Assembly (NCBI GenBank): GCA_017795105.1
Contig: CP051247.1
Span: 1,426,001 to 1,490,000 of the forward strand
DNA: 64,000 bases
Direction of reading: 5' to 3'
From: Planctomycetaceae bacterium
Lineage (GTDB): Bacteria > Planctomycetota > Planctomycetia > Planctomycetales > Planctomycetaceae
Shown: piece by piece, positions 37,501 through 44,763 of the stretch
Layout of the letters: each line of letters opens with the position of its first letter
Numbering within the stretch: position 1 is the stretch's first letter
The notes under the pieces: generated by a model
What the model saw: the letters and a program-made list of their open reading frames with translations, nothing else
The model's database searches: none
Told to the model about the DNA's origin: nothing
Program-made: the position numbers and the translations under genes

Positions 37501-38499
37501 CGGGAAGTAGGCGGCGACAATACCGGCCACGTGCGTGCCGTGGGCTCCGGTGTCGCAAACGATCGACAGCACCTTGCCGTCTTCGTACAGGTTCACGCCG
37601 AAGTTCATGTTGATCGGATCAGCGAAGGTGCCGTACTCGCGATTCACGCGGAAGTTGGTCATCACCTTTTCTTCAGCCAGATCGCCATCTTCATCGGTAT
37701 CGACGACGGCCTGATAGTGCTCGCCATCGTGGAAGACGACGCAATCGTAGATCGGCCCGGGATCGGAATAGCTCTTGAGCATCTCGTCGATCAGCTCGAC
37801 CTGAGCTTCGAGTTCTTTCTGCTCGCCCTTTTTGGCATCATCGGGCTTGGGGTTCGCATCTTTGAAGGCGGCCAGCTTGCGGGCCAGTTCCGTACGATGC
37901 TTGTGCTGGGCCCGGCGGAACTGCTCTTCGCGTTCCGCTTTGATCACACTGACAAGCTCCGAAGGAAACAGCTCATAGCCGAGCTTCATGCCAAGACGGT
38001 ACTCCCCTTTGGGGTTCTTCCACTTGTCGGAAACTTTCAGCGTGCGGCCGGTCAGACCAGTCAGTTGGCCCCCTTCGGCTTTGACGGGGTCTTTGAGTTC
38101 AACGTCGCCGCTGCCGGTGCCATCGACGATATCGATGACTTTCGGGCTGCCGTCCGGACAGGTCTGCAATCCCACGGCTCCGGGATCGAGGCCGGTGTCG
38201 AAGATCGCGACGACCGTACCCCGCCCGTCGGCTTCGGGATGTTCTTTCAGGAATCGGAAGACGCCCGTTTCTTCTTTGGGCATCCAGCTGAGATCCGCCG
38301 GGGTCGCCTGGCTCTTCTCGTCCGGTTTCTTCTCTGCCTTCGACTGGGGCTTCTTATCCTGCTGTTTGGGCGGGTCAGCTTCAGCCTTGGTTTCCGCGAC
38401 AGGCTTTTCCTGCAACAGAACGGTCGCCCGGTCGCCAAAGACCGTGACAAACGGAACCGCGAGAACGGTCAGAATCCATAGAATCGAACTTCTCTGCAT
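34597..38499 (-). CDS. Exported subtilase, tripeptidyl-peptidase II homologue
   Basis: I start this 1300-residue S8 protease at ATG 38499, giving a signal peptide (SSILWILTVLAVPFVTVF). The open frame upstream is not signal-like. After a Lys/Pro/Gln-rich linker, the catalytic Asp101 is in VVAIFDTGLDPGAVGLQ, His320 in CDTGAHGTHVAGIVAA, Asn418 in VSSAGNAGPALTT and Ser505 in NGTSMASPNACGN. The 219-residue insert between Asp and His, with GTGSGDV and KNPKGEYRLGMKLGYELFP, is the hallmark of TPPII. The spacings 219/98/185 almost equal those recalled for human TPP2 (Asp44, His264, Asn362, Ser449). A long TPPII-type C-terminal region follows. TPPII removes tripeptides and in eukaryotes forms giant cytosolic spindles. 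Here an exported location is predicted. Confidence 0.9.
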   Translation of the reverse strand: MQRSSILWILTVLAVPFVTVFGDRATVLLQEKPVAETKAEADPPKQQDKKPQSKAEKKPDEKSQATPADLSWMPKEETGVFRFLKEHPEADGRGTVVAIFDTGLDPGAVGLQTCPDGSPKVIDIVDGTGSGDVELKDPVKAEGGQLTGLTGRTLKVSDKWKNPKGEYRLGMKLGYELFPSELVSVIKAEREEQFRRAQHKHRTELARKLAAFKDANPKPDDAKKGEQKELEAQVELIDEMLKSYSDPGPIYDCVVFHDGEHYQAVVDTDEDGDLAEEKVMTNFRVNREYGTFADPINMNFGVNLYEDGKVLSIVCDTGAHGTHVAGIVAAYFPENPEWNGVAPGAQIVSVKIGDTRLDGMESGPGLVRGLQTVLENKCDLINMSYGEPSRTPNSGRVAELYSEIVTDHDVIFVSSAGNAGPALTTVGAPGGTTSAILGVGAYLSPQMMRSEYSIRESLPGLPYTWTSRGPTADGDMGVDIYAPGGAIAPVPLWTRQVNQQMNGTSMASPNACGNIALLLSAAKQNKLKYNPFSVRKAIQNSAEAVHGDEVFAAGPGLIQVDKAWNFLQSHADQAGQRINFGISIPSLHNARGVYLREPHQTERVASYRVTITPEFPEGTSIEDRLGVNLYCKLKTTAEWVTSGDLLHLNHGGNRFEIEVDPTELEPGVHFAEVMAYPADGDESTILFRVPVTVVVPIRDAEIEENNFSMSFEGEFAPGQIQRHFFDVPSGATWAEVKMKVVDTPDVKFFRLHTLQLIDGQDFEEAESGTYFQLIPEVETVHAFPVVGERTLEVTLGQYWSILGNSTLEYSVHFHGLQPDDASLTLFSGQGTTEVTVSNELLTEKVSPEGSLTDWRTIVEPKSSEIRALSADRDTLPNGKTAYELKLTYEFKQDSKGRATLHILPWEDLLYDSQVGPFVYGVFDSNGQRVATNDMFPDAATFEKGTYKVEVITQHADYDTLSEYEKTPLTIVRPLSSPISLKFWSSPATAATGDAHPVGGVLPSDDALTFFVAEPSASSLPKQMKSGDSLHGSIKYSGEDGAATHYTVRFFYSKPEESSSTASSSDKKSLEDKIRDLRLAHLKTLDPTSDEFKKLQEELQTEKADDPQPLITALEKLDSDDKRKERLEAVIAAADKVIASIDQDKLAAQLGRRVPEDDKEARKAHDEAEKQKKQLVDALYRKARAIAYRELPDVVEKTPIADQAAQDKAFDEALKALSVWVDPSEKDYFLLTVRKERRKGHYAQAIQLLNKQINSEAPFLYYKKRLDMFGQLEWKAWQDWQQKQLLIQFPEKQPPYDSKED

Positions 38500-38907
38500 T
38501 ATCCTGCTTCCGATCGGGTGTTGATAAGACGCTCCATCAGCGCTGCCAATTCGGCGCACTTTGACCAGTCTATGAAAGCATCCTACCTCACGAAGTTTCA
38601 CATTCCAAACTGAGCGGCTGGAAATTCGGAGCAAACGGGCCGGAGATCCACCGAGAAATTCGGGTGGCCCGGCTGGCATACGGCTGGCTCGCGCGGAACG
38701 TGGGATTTATTGCTCGGAGGGTTTTGAATGAACGACTTTGGGGTAGCCCCGGTTAATTCAACCGACGTGGCAAAGCCACAAGAGTTCAGTCGATACGTTC
38801 CCAGTTTGAGTCGATCGTTGCAACCTCCTGCCGACTGCGTCGGCCCCGGTAGCGGAGCAACCGGGGCTACCCAGAAAACTCTCGTTGCTGTAAGTCCCGC
38901 ATTCCCA

Positions 38908-39033
38908 GCGACAAGAGGCTGCGCCATGCAGGTTCTTTGAGGGAAATCTCACGCTGAATGAATCGACCTCGCACATGGCGCGGCCTCTTGTGACTTCGTC
39001 ATCCGCCCGTCGGCGGACGGACGGGCCACCCGG
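38908..39033. repeat. Paired inverted-repeat element, copy 1
   Basis: The arms share GACAAGAGGC.GCGCCAT, separated by about 45 bp, and a CCCGTC...GACGGGCCACCC tail follows. The same order of parts recurs at 44498-44617. Both copies lie between genes. Confidence 0.65.
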
Positions 39034-39050
39034 TTATTGAACCGCGCAAG

Positions 39051-39084
39051 AAAAAAAGCCCGGCGGGGATTCTCGCCGGGCTTT
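39051..39084 (-). terminator. Rho-independent terminator after the cyclophilin gene
   Basis: On the minus strand AAAGCCCGGCG pairs with CGCCGGGCTTT (39055-39084). The T-tract continues to 39051. Confidence 0.9.
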
Positions 39085-39102
39085 GTCTTCCGTCGTCGTC
39101 GA

Positions 39103-39639
39103 TTACTTCGCGTTTTCGATCACGCGGCTGCTGTTGATCTTTACGTCTTCGAGCGGCTTGTCGCTGGCGTTGGTCTTCACGCCGCCGATTTTCAGGACGA
39201 CATCGAGCGAGCCCTGATCAGCCGTTTTGCCGAACACGGTGTACTGGTTGTCGAGGTGCGGCACGCGATCCAGGCAGATGAAGAACTGCGAACCAGCCGA
39301 GTTCGGATCGCTGGTGCGGGCCATCGACAGAACACCGGCTTCGTGCGGCTTGTCGTTGAATTCCTGCTTGATGGTGTAGCCCGGGCCGCCGGTGCCGGTG
39401 CCGTTCGGGCATCCGATCTGGACCACGAAACCAGGAATGACACGGTGAGCAATGATGCCGTCGTAGAAGCCGACTCGCGTCAGTCCGAGGATATTGCGGC
39501 AGTGCTCCGGAGCCACGTCGGGCCACATATCCAGCAGGATCTTGCCGAGAGTCGTCTCAAATTCGATTTGATAGGAGTTCTTTTCGAAATCGAGATCGGA
39601 AGTGGCGGCATCGACATCGCCGCGGTAATTCTTGCTCAT
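39103..39639 (-). CDS. Cyclophilin-type peptidyl-prolyl isomerase
   Basis: The 178-residue single-domain cyclophilin starts at ATG 39639. Its core includes TTLGKILLDMWPDVAPEHCR, HRVIPGFVVQIGCPNGTGTG, GVLSMARTSDPNSAGSQFFI and YTVFGKTADQG. These are the catalytic Arg, the FFIC-type pocket and the usual loop order. There is no signal peptide, so it should act in the cytoplasm as a proline isomerase and folding helper (PpiB-like). An intrinsic terminator follows immediately. The APS reductase gene is 89 bp upstream on the same strand, and the two may be cotranscribed. Confidence 0.93.
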   Translation of the reverse strand: MSKNYRGDVDAATSDLDFEKNSYQIEFETTLGKILLDMWPDVAPEHCRNILGLTRVGFYDGIIAHRVIPGFVVQIGCPNGTGTGGPGYTIKQEFNDKPHEAGVLSMARTSDPNSAGSQFFICLDRVPHLDNQYTVFGKTADQGSLDVVLKIGGVKTNASDKPLEDVKINSSRVIENAK

Positions 39640-39728
39640 GACAACTCAATTCAGTTTTAGAGTTTCGTTTCAGTGTGGCTGGGAATCGGACAAGTGATCG
39701 CCATCGCGGCTCTGGAAGCGGGCGAGGA

Positions 39729-40520
39729 TCAGATCATGAAGTCGTTTTCGATTCCCAGGATCCGGTCGACTTCCTCCTGAGGAAGTTCGATGTAGTTATG
39801 TGTCGGGTCGTTGACGTCGGTCGGGTTGATGCCGCAGTACATCGACCAGGGACCGAGATGTCGCCAGCGGCCTGCCCGCTTCGGTTCGCCCGGCATCACC
39901 GGAGTGGTGCAGCGATTGCAGCCGATCGTGGCGTAACCCTGAGCATGCAGCGGGTTGGTAATGACCTTGTGCTGTTCAATGTAATGCTGCATCTGCTCGT
40001 CGGTGAAGTTCGCGAGCGGGTTGATGCGGACGGCGTTCATTTCGACGTCGATGGTCAGAATCGGATTATTGCCGCGACGTCCGCCATCGGCGCGACGCAG
40101 ACTGCTCACGATGCCGCTGTACTGACCGGCAATCTGCTGCAGCGGCTCCACCTTTCGCATGTGGCAGCACTTCTCCTGTCCTTCGGGAGACAGATAGAGC
40201 ACACCGTGTTTCTCGGTCTGCTCCGCCATGGTCAACTCGGGGGTGAGCGTGCGGATTTCGAGGCCGTATTCCGAAGCCAGTCGATCGCGGGTTTCGAGAG
40301 TTTCCTGAAACATCACGCCGGTATCGACGAAGAGCACGGGGATCTTCAGTCGCAGTTCCGAGATCATGTGAGCGATCACATTACCCGACTGCTGCATGGC
40401 CGAAAGTGCGGTCACGCGGTCGCCAAAGGTCATCGCCGCCCAGCGGATCAGCTCTTGAGGCGTGCGTTCTTCAAAGTTGTGATTGAGATTACTCAGATCC
40501 GATTGGGTCAATCGAGGCAT
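39729..40520 (-). CDS. cysH: Assimilatory adenylyl-sulfate (APS) reductase
   Basis: The 263-residue enzyme starts at ATG 40520. It has the PAPS/APS reductase fold, with PVLFVDTGVMFQETLETRD near residue 61. Cys pairs at 118-119 (EKCCHMRKVEPL) and 201/204 (GCNRCTTPV) indicate a [4Fe-4S] cluster, which separates APS reductases from PAPS reductases that lack it. The GRW block follows, and the catalytic tail cysteine is Cys229 in SMYCGINPTD. About 30 residues follow that cysteine, somewhat more than usual. It reduces APS to sulfite with thioredoxin-type electrons in sulfate assimilation. No other sulfate assimilation gene is adjacent. Confidence 0.9.
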   Translation of the reverse strand: MPRLTQSDLSNLNHNFEERTPQELIRWAAMTFGDRVTALSAMQQSGNVIAHMISELRLKIPVLFVDTGVMFQETLETRDRLASEYGLEIRTLTPELTMAEQTEKHGVLYLSPEGQEKCCHMRKVEPLQQIAGQYSGIVSSLRRADGGRRGNNPILTIDVEMNAVRINPLANFTDEQMQHYIEQHKVITNPLHAQGYATIGCNRCTTPVMPGEPKRAGRWRHLGPWSMYCGINPTDVNDPTHNYIELPQEEVDRILGIENDFMI

Positions 40521-40677
40521 CGTTCCATCCGACGACAGAAAAAAGAGAGGGTCAGCACTGAATGTCAGACCACGCGTACGCGTCCCTGCGTGTCCCGTAA
40601 CTCCTGAAATTTAATGGGTCTGGGGATTTGCTGCAAACCCGAGACTTTTCACGACCCCGGGCAGCAACGGGCAATGT

Positions 40678-41748
40678 TCACAAGGAATGGACAGGCTCCA
40701 GGAACATCAGTCCCCATGCCAGAAGTAATCCGGCGAACAGCGACAGCGTCAACCCCCACTGGTTGTGAGCATGAAACTGCATCTCGGGCAGCAGATCGCT
40801 GAGTGAAATACAGAGGAAGACTCCAGCCGAGAATGCCAGCAGATACGAAATCAGCAGGACATGACTGTGAGTTCCCAGCAATCCCCACCACGCGAGAGCC
40901 GCCCCCACTGGACACATCACGGCAAAAGAAATGTTCACCGTCGTGCAGACAGTTCGACTCCAGCCGGTCGCGGCCATGACCGTGGTAATCGAAACCGCAT
41001 CGAGTGGTTTGTGCAGCAGAACCGCCAGAAATGTCCCCAGGCCCCAGAGTGCGGCTTCTCCGCTCGACGTCGGAGCTCGCAGACAGCTGGCCGCCAGGGC
41101 CACGCCGTCCATCACCGAATGCAGCCCCAGGCCAAGAGCGATACCGATCCAGGAAAAGCGACGTCGCGACGGAGATTCCCCGTCATGCGAATGCCCATGA
41201 CTGTGACCGTGAGCGTGATGATGGCCGTCGTCATGACCATGGTCGTGGCCCGGCAGCTCAACGCAGCCGAGTTCCGGCAGAATCTCAGGTGCAGCGACCG
41301 ATTCGGCGGAAAGATCGTGCTGATGAAAGTGAAACGCCCTCAACAGCAGGAACATCAGCATGATGCCCAGTCCGACGCCGGTCATCACCTGCGGCAGTTC
41401 TTCTCGGGGGCTGTCGAGCACGGCATGGAGCAGGAGGTGAAACAGAGCAACACCGAGCATCAGCCCGCCGACAAAACTCATGAGTAACTGCAGCCGGGTA
41501 TGAGTCAGTTTGACTTTGGAGGGAAGATATCCGCCGATCATCGAAGCGAGAATGATCGCTGCGCAATAACCGATGAGCAGATTGCGACGTCGCGACAGTT
41601 CTTCGCCGGAGAGTTCGACAGGATCTCGCAGGTCAGAGCGAATTGGGACCGGTTCCGACTCGACCCCAGGGTCAGTCTGTCCCTGAACCACCGTTGCCGA
41701 GAGCGGCAGAAACGTAGCGAGCAGAATCAGATTCAGAAAAAACTTCAT
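40678..41748 (-). CDS. ZIP-family divalent metal transporter
   Basis: With the start at ATG 41748 the 356-residue protein begins with a signal-like segment (MKFFLNLILLATFLPLS) and then has eight predicted membrane helices. A long cytoplasmic loop is packed with histidines (HDHGHDDGHHHAHGHSHGH), as in ZIP zinc and iron importers. The transport-site helices contain LGLHSVMDGVALAAS and VLLHKPLDAVSITTVM. The last two helices read GVFLCISLSDLLPEMQFH and SLFAGLLLAWGLMF. It probably moves Zn or a related metal across the inner membrane. A TTG start 23 codons upstream would bury the signal and is rejected. The neighbouring genes give no clear operon. Confidence 0.9.
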   Translation of the reverse strand: MKFFLNLILLATFLPLSATVVQGQTDPGVESEPVPIRSDLRDPVELSGEELSRRRNLLIGYCAAIILASMIGGYLPSKVKLTHTRLQLLMSFVGGLMLGVALFHLLLHAVLDSPREELPQVMTGVGLGIMLMFLLLRAFHFHQHDLSAESVAAPEILPELGCVELPGHDHGHDDGHHHAHGHSHGHSHDGESPSRRRFSWIGIALGLGLHSVMDGVALAASCLRAPTSSGEAALWGLGTFLAVLLHKPLDAVSITTVMAATGWSRTVCTTVNISFAVMCPVGAALAWWGLLGTHSHVLLISYLLAFSAGVFLCISLSDLLPEMQFHAHNQWGLTLSLFAGLLLAWGLMFLEPVHSL

Positions 41749-42014
41749 CGGAAGGAATTCAGCAGACGGAAGACGGAAACCAAACAGTCGCAGAGAGTAA
41801 CGGGGAGAGTCACTCAAAGATAGCGACGCACGCCAGAAGGCTCACATCCCTGACAATCCCCCGAGACTGAACAGGCAGAACGCGGACGGCAGGACTGACC
41901 AACTGGCCAAATGTGAGACATTTTGACCGTTTTGAACGTTTACGACTGGTTGGTGATTTCGTTTGCTTTATAGTACACTTCGGATACTGCTATGTTTGCT
42001 GGAACGGAACTGAG

Positions 42015-42917
42015 ATGGTTTCTGAGGTCTCAACGCTTCCCGATCGCCGGATCCCGGCTGAGACACCTGCAGGTGAAGCCGCTCCCGTTTCATCTCCACT
42101 GCCCGCGATTGTTTACATCCCCAGCGACGAATTCGCTCATCTCTCCTACGACGAAGCGACGCTCTATCGGAATCCGGAGCCGATGTATGCTCCGGAAGAT
42201 GCCGAATCGGACCTCGGATCCGAGTATCCTTTGCTGTCTCCGTCGGGCGAAGCGTTTCTGTTTCGGAAGATGAATTACCTGCGATACCGGGCCGCTCAAT
42301 TACTGCAGCAGCCGGAGCGGACCTCAGCCCAAACGCAGGAAGCGGAAGATCATCTCATCGATGCCCGCAGCGCCCGTGACCAGCTGGCCCGGTGCAGTTA
42401 CCGTCTCACCCTGTCCCTGGCACGCAGCTTCGCCACGAACAAATCGGACTTCGACGATTTCGTCAGCGAAGCCAACGTCATCCTGCTCGGTGCGATTGAC
42501 AAGTTCGATTATCTGCGGGGATTCCGCTTCAGCACCTACGCGACAAACTCGATTCAGCGGCACTTTTTTCGGGTCATCAAACGAAATCGCAAGCGGGAGA
42601 TGGTTTCTCACAGCGAGCATGAGAGCATCATCGCGTCGGCTGCCTCGGCCGATTCCGAGTTTGAAGACGAATTGATCGCATCCGATCAGGCCGCCCATCG
42701 AATCTTCGATCACATGGATCGCTGTCTCGATTCCCGCGAGCAGAGCGTGATTCGTCATCGATTTTCGCTCGAAGAAGAGGATTCGGGAAAAACGCTGACC
42801 GAACTGGCCGAGGAACTGGGCATCTCCAGCGAACGCGTCCGCCAGATTCAGGTATCGGCTCTGAAAAAGCTGAAGCAGTGTTTCAGCGAATTGAACCCCG
42901 AAGCTCAGGGCCTCTGA
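42015..42917 (+). CDS. Sigma-70 family RNA polymerase sigma factor
   Basis: The 300-residue protein starts at ATG 42015 (MVSEVSTLPDRR); codons upstream are not family-like. An acidic N-terminal region has PLLSPSGEAFLFRKMNYLRY, resembling region 1.2 to 2 junctions. Region 2 is clear: DDFVSEANVILLGAIDKFDY, FRFSTYATNSIQRHFFRVI and KRNRKREM at about residues 140-195. Region 4 has SREQSVIRHRFSL and the helix-turn-helix TLTELAEELGISSERVRQIQ. Region 3 is short or missing, so it is an alternative sigma factor. Its regulon is unknown. It lies about 3-4 kb from the receiver-HATPase and STAS genes, so a partner-switch link is possible but only positional. Confidence 0.9.
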   Translation: MVSEVSTLPDRRIPAETPAGEAAPVSSPLPAIVYIPSDEFAHLSYDEATLYRNPEPMYAPEDAESDLGSEYPLLSPSGEAFLFRKMNYLRYRAAQLLQQPERTSAQTQEAEDHLIDARSARDQLARCSYRLTLSLARSFATNKSDFDDFVSEANVILLGAIDKFDYLRGFRFSTYATNSIQRHFFRVIKRNRKREMVSHSEHESIIASAASADSEFEDELIASDQAAHRIFDHMDRCLDSREQSVIRHRFSLEEEDSGKTLTELAEELGISSERVRQIQVSALKKLKQCFSELNPEAQGL

Positions 42918-43142
42918 CTCCGCCGAGCCGATCTGCAGTGCGATCGCGGTCGCGTCCAGCGAAAGTGTCCGTTCAAAACGTGCAGATTCTCCCGCTTGCC
43001 TGTCGGGCGGCAACTCCCTAGAAAAGAAGAGGCCGATCCTTTTCAGTCGGATTCTTGCCCCGCCACGCTTATAATACGCCGTCTGATTGAATCCCCCCGG
43101 AAATCCTCGTGAGTTTCCTCTTTTCAAAGCGCGCACTGACTT

Positions 43143-43754
43143 ATGAATCCAATTTACGAAGACGTTGACGTTCAGGAATCGCCAGCTGTGGAATCGCACG
43201 TCGACCTCGCCGCCATTGAAGATGCCGTTCGCACAATCCTCACCGCTGTCGGCGAAGATCCCGATCGCCCCGGGCTGTTGAATACACCTTCCCGGGTGGC
43301 CCGAATGTACGCCGAGATGTTCGCTGGTCTGTCGTCCGATCCGGCTCGCCATCTGCGCGTGACATTCCCCGAGGATTACGACGAGATGGTCCTGGTTCGC
43401 GACATCAACTTCTCCAGCATGTGCGAACACCATCTGCTGCCGTTCACGGGGGTTGCTCACGTTGCTTACCTGCCGAAGGGCAAAGTGACCGGTCTCAGCA
43501 AGCTGGCCCGTGTGGTCGAAGAAGTCGCCCGCCGTCCGCAGGTGCAGGAACGGATGACCCAGACCATCGCCGATCTGGTCGAAAAAGAACTCGGAGCCGT
43601 CGGCGTGGCGGTCGTGGTGGAAGCCGAGCATTCCTGCATGTCGATTCGCGGCATCCGCAAAGCCGGCAGTGCCACCGTCACCAGTGCCCTGCGTGGACGC
43701 TTCAAAAACAATGAAGCGAGCCGTGCCGAAGTCATGTCCCTGATCAATCGCTGA
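43143..43754 (+). CDS. folE: GTP cyclohydrolase I
   Basis: The 203-residue enzyme starts at ATG 43143. The zinc-site motif MCEHHLLPFTGVAHVAYLP is at about residue 96. The substrate and fold segments GKVTGLSKLARVVE, ARRPQVQERMT and EAEHSCMSIRG supply the remaining zinc cysteine and catalytic residues. It converts GTP to dihydroneopterin triphosphate, the first step for folate and for queuosine and other pterins. It lies 11 bp before a 6-pyruvoyl-tetrahydropterin-synthase-type gene that uses this product, so the two form an operon. Confidence 0.96.
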   Translation: MNPIYEDVDVQESPAVESHVDLAAIEDAVRTILTAVGEDPDRPGLLNTPSRVARMYAEMFAGLSSDPARHLRVTFPEDYDEMVLVRDINFSSMCEHHLLPFTGVAHVAYLPKGKVTGLSKLARVVEEVARRPQVQERMTQTIADLVEKELGAVGVAVVVEAEHSCMSIRGIRKAGSATVTSALRGRFKNNEASRAEVMSLINR

Positions 43755-43765
43755 AGACGATCCCG

Positions 43766-44230
43766 ATGATTATCCAGAAGAGCTACAAATTCTACGCCGC
43801 TCATCGTAATGAAGAGCTGCAGGATAAGTGCAGCAATATCCACGGCCATCGCTACGGAGTGGTCTGTCACTTCGAAGTCGAGCGGGACGGGGCGATCTCG
43901 ACGCTGTTCGGCGACTTCGATCGTCTCGTCGAGCCTCTGCTCAAGGACAATTACGATCACTCCATGCTCATCCACGAGAGTGATCCGCTCTATGAAACCC
44001 TGCAGGGACATATGGAACGGACGGGCGAATGCCTGCGGCTCAAGGTGATGCCCCGCCCCACGAGCGTGGAGAACCTCGCCTACGTCCTGTTCACCGAAAT
44101 CACCGACCTCGGCTTTCAACTGCATCGACTCGACATTCAGGAAACTGACACGTCGATCATTCACTACAGCCGCGAAGACTGGCTCGCCGATCGCGATACA
44201 TTTGAAACCCAGGAAGCAGCCACCCGCTGA
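43766..44230 (+). CDS. queD: 6-carboxytetrahydropterin synthase / PTPS family
   Basis: The 154-residue protein starts at ATG 43766. The zinc histidines are in YAAHRN and IHGHRYG. The catalytic cysteine is in DKCSNIHGH, and the pterin-anchoring region is PTSVENLA with the partner Glu in the last third (LDIQETDTS). The C-x3-HGH pattern and single catalytic Cys fit QueD, which makes 6-carboxytetrahydropterin for queuosine. A 6-pyruvoyl tetrahydropterin synthase role is the alternative. It uses the folE product encoded 11 bp upstream. The next 530 bp hold no gene but a cluster of dispersed repeats. Confidence 0.88.
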   Translation: MIIQKSYKFYAAHRNEELQDKCSNIHGHRYGVVCHFEVERDGAISTLFGDFDRLVEPLLKDNYDHSMLIHESDPLYETLQGHMERTGECLRLKVMPRPTSVENLAYVLFTEITDLGFQLHRLDIQETDTSIIHYSREDWLADRDTFETQEAATR

Positions 44231-44286
44231 GCAGACCGGACGCAGTTTCCGTACACAGCTGCGTTCGCATTCAGGGACGAACAACA

Positions 44287-44390
44287 GTGAAGACCGGCAT
44301 GCCCATCCGACCGTGGGCATGCATCCTGCGCGGGTGCTGTGATGCGGGTCCCTCACTGACGTTTCGGGTTGGGATGTGTCGTCGCTGCGA
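44287..44390 (+). repeat. Dispersed CATGCCCA-hairpin repeat, copy 1
   Basis: Hairpin GCATGCCCA (44297-44305) / TGGGCATGC (44314-44322) is followed by the 17-base block ACGTTTCGGGTTGGGAT (44359-44375) and CTGCGA. Confidence 0.7.
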
Positions 44391-44497
44391 ACGAATTATC
44401 CACGGCTGCAGGCTGAAATGTTCGCCAGGCGTATCCCATACGCACCGCGTTCCGATTGGACGGGTGCCCCGTTCGCCCCAGTGGGCGGGTCGCGCCA

Positions 44498-44617
44498 GCG
44501 ACAAGAGGCAGCGCCATCCGCGCCCTATCTCATGAAATCGTCCGGTCTCCAAGAAATCTCGTCCATGGCACAGCCTCTTAAGACTTTAGCACCCGCCCGT
44601 GATAGACGGGCCACCCC
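44498..44617. repeat. Paired inverted-repeat element, copy 2
   Basis: ACAAGAGGCAGCGCCAT (44501-44517) faces CATGGCACAGCCTCTT (44564-44579). A CCCGTC...GACGGGCCACCCC tail follows. The parts are in the same order as at 38908-39033. Confidence 0.65.
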
Positions 44618-44643
44618 AAGACTGTTTCCAGGAACGTCCCACG

Positions 44644-44735
44644 ATGAAGACAGGCATGCCCACGCGAGCGTGGGCATGGCACCCCTCGTGGACCGTTCCT
44701 CAATCACGTTTCGGGTTGGGATTGCCTCACTGCGA
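44644..44735 (+). repeat. Dispersed CATGCCCA-hairpin repeat, copy 2
   Basis: CATGCCCACGC (44655-44665) and GCGTGGGCATG (44668-44678) form a perfect 11-bp stem with a 2-nt loop. ACGTTTCGGGTTGGGAT lies at 44706-44722. Confidence 0.75.
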
Positions 44736-44763
44736 AGGAGTCTCGCAACTCGACGGCGTTCGT

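Larger units (their letters stand above)
38500..39102. repeat. 603-bp gene-free mosaic of inverted repeats
   Basis: No gene is convincing here. GGGTAGCCCCGGTT (38741-38754) and its exact complement AACCGGGGCTACCC (38859-38872) bound a 132-bp unit containing a GTGGC-AAA-GCCAC stem. A second unit follows: ACAAGAGGCTGCGCCATG (38911-38928) faces an inverted partner at 38974-38991 with one mismatch. A CCCGTC/GACGGG stretch ends near 39033. The second unit has a relative at 44498-44617. The cyclophilin terminator lies at the right end. Confidence 0.7.
44231..44763. repeat. 533-bp gene-free region with two direct repeats and an inverted-repeat element
   Basis: I find no supportable gene here. Two related repeats of about 100 bp (44287-44390 and 44644-44735) flank a paired inverted-repeat element (44498-44617). 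The two direct repeats share ACGTTTCGGGTTGGGAT exactly (44359-44375 and 44706-44722). Each carries a hairpin built on CATGCCCA...TGGGCATG. Confidence 0.7.

Noticed and set aside
37276..38481. A 401-codon plus-strand frame
   Set aside because: It is antisense to the catalytic domain of the TPPII-like protease. It is rich in His, Phe and Val from the reverse complement of Asp/Glu/Lys codons.
38500..39102. tRNA or small RNA gene in the repeat-rich gap
   Set aside because: Stems are present, but no cloverleaf, no T-loop GTTCGANTC in the right context and no CCA end. The pattern is better explained by dispersed repeats.
40572..40583. ACGCGTACGCGT palindrome upstream of the APS reductase gene
   Set aside because: The 12-bp palindrome is a simple CG-rich alternating sequence with no partner copy in the window. 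I could not tie it to any promoter.
41880..42014. Promoter of the sigma factor gene
   Set aside because: TATAGT and TTGACC occur, but no pair has acceptable spacing and match, so no promoter is called.
42324..43631. A 435-codon minus-strand frame
   Set aside because: It runs antisense across both the sigma factor and folE, two clear genes with a non-coding gap between, so it cannot be real.
44231..44763. CRISPR array
   Set aside because: Only two direct repeats, about 360 bp apart and imperfect, with no regular spacers and no cas genes in the window.
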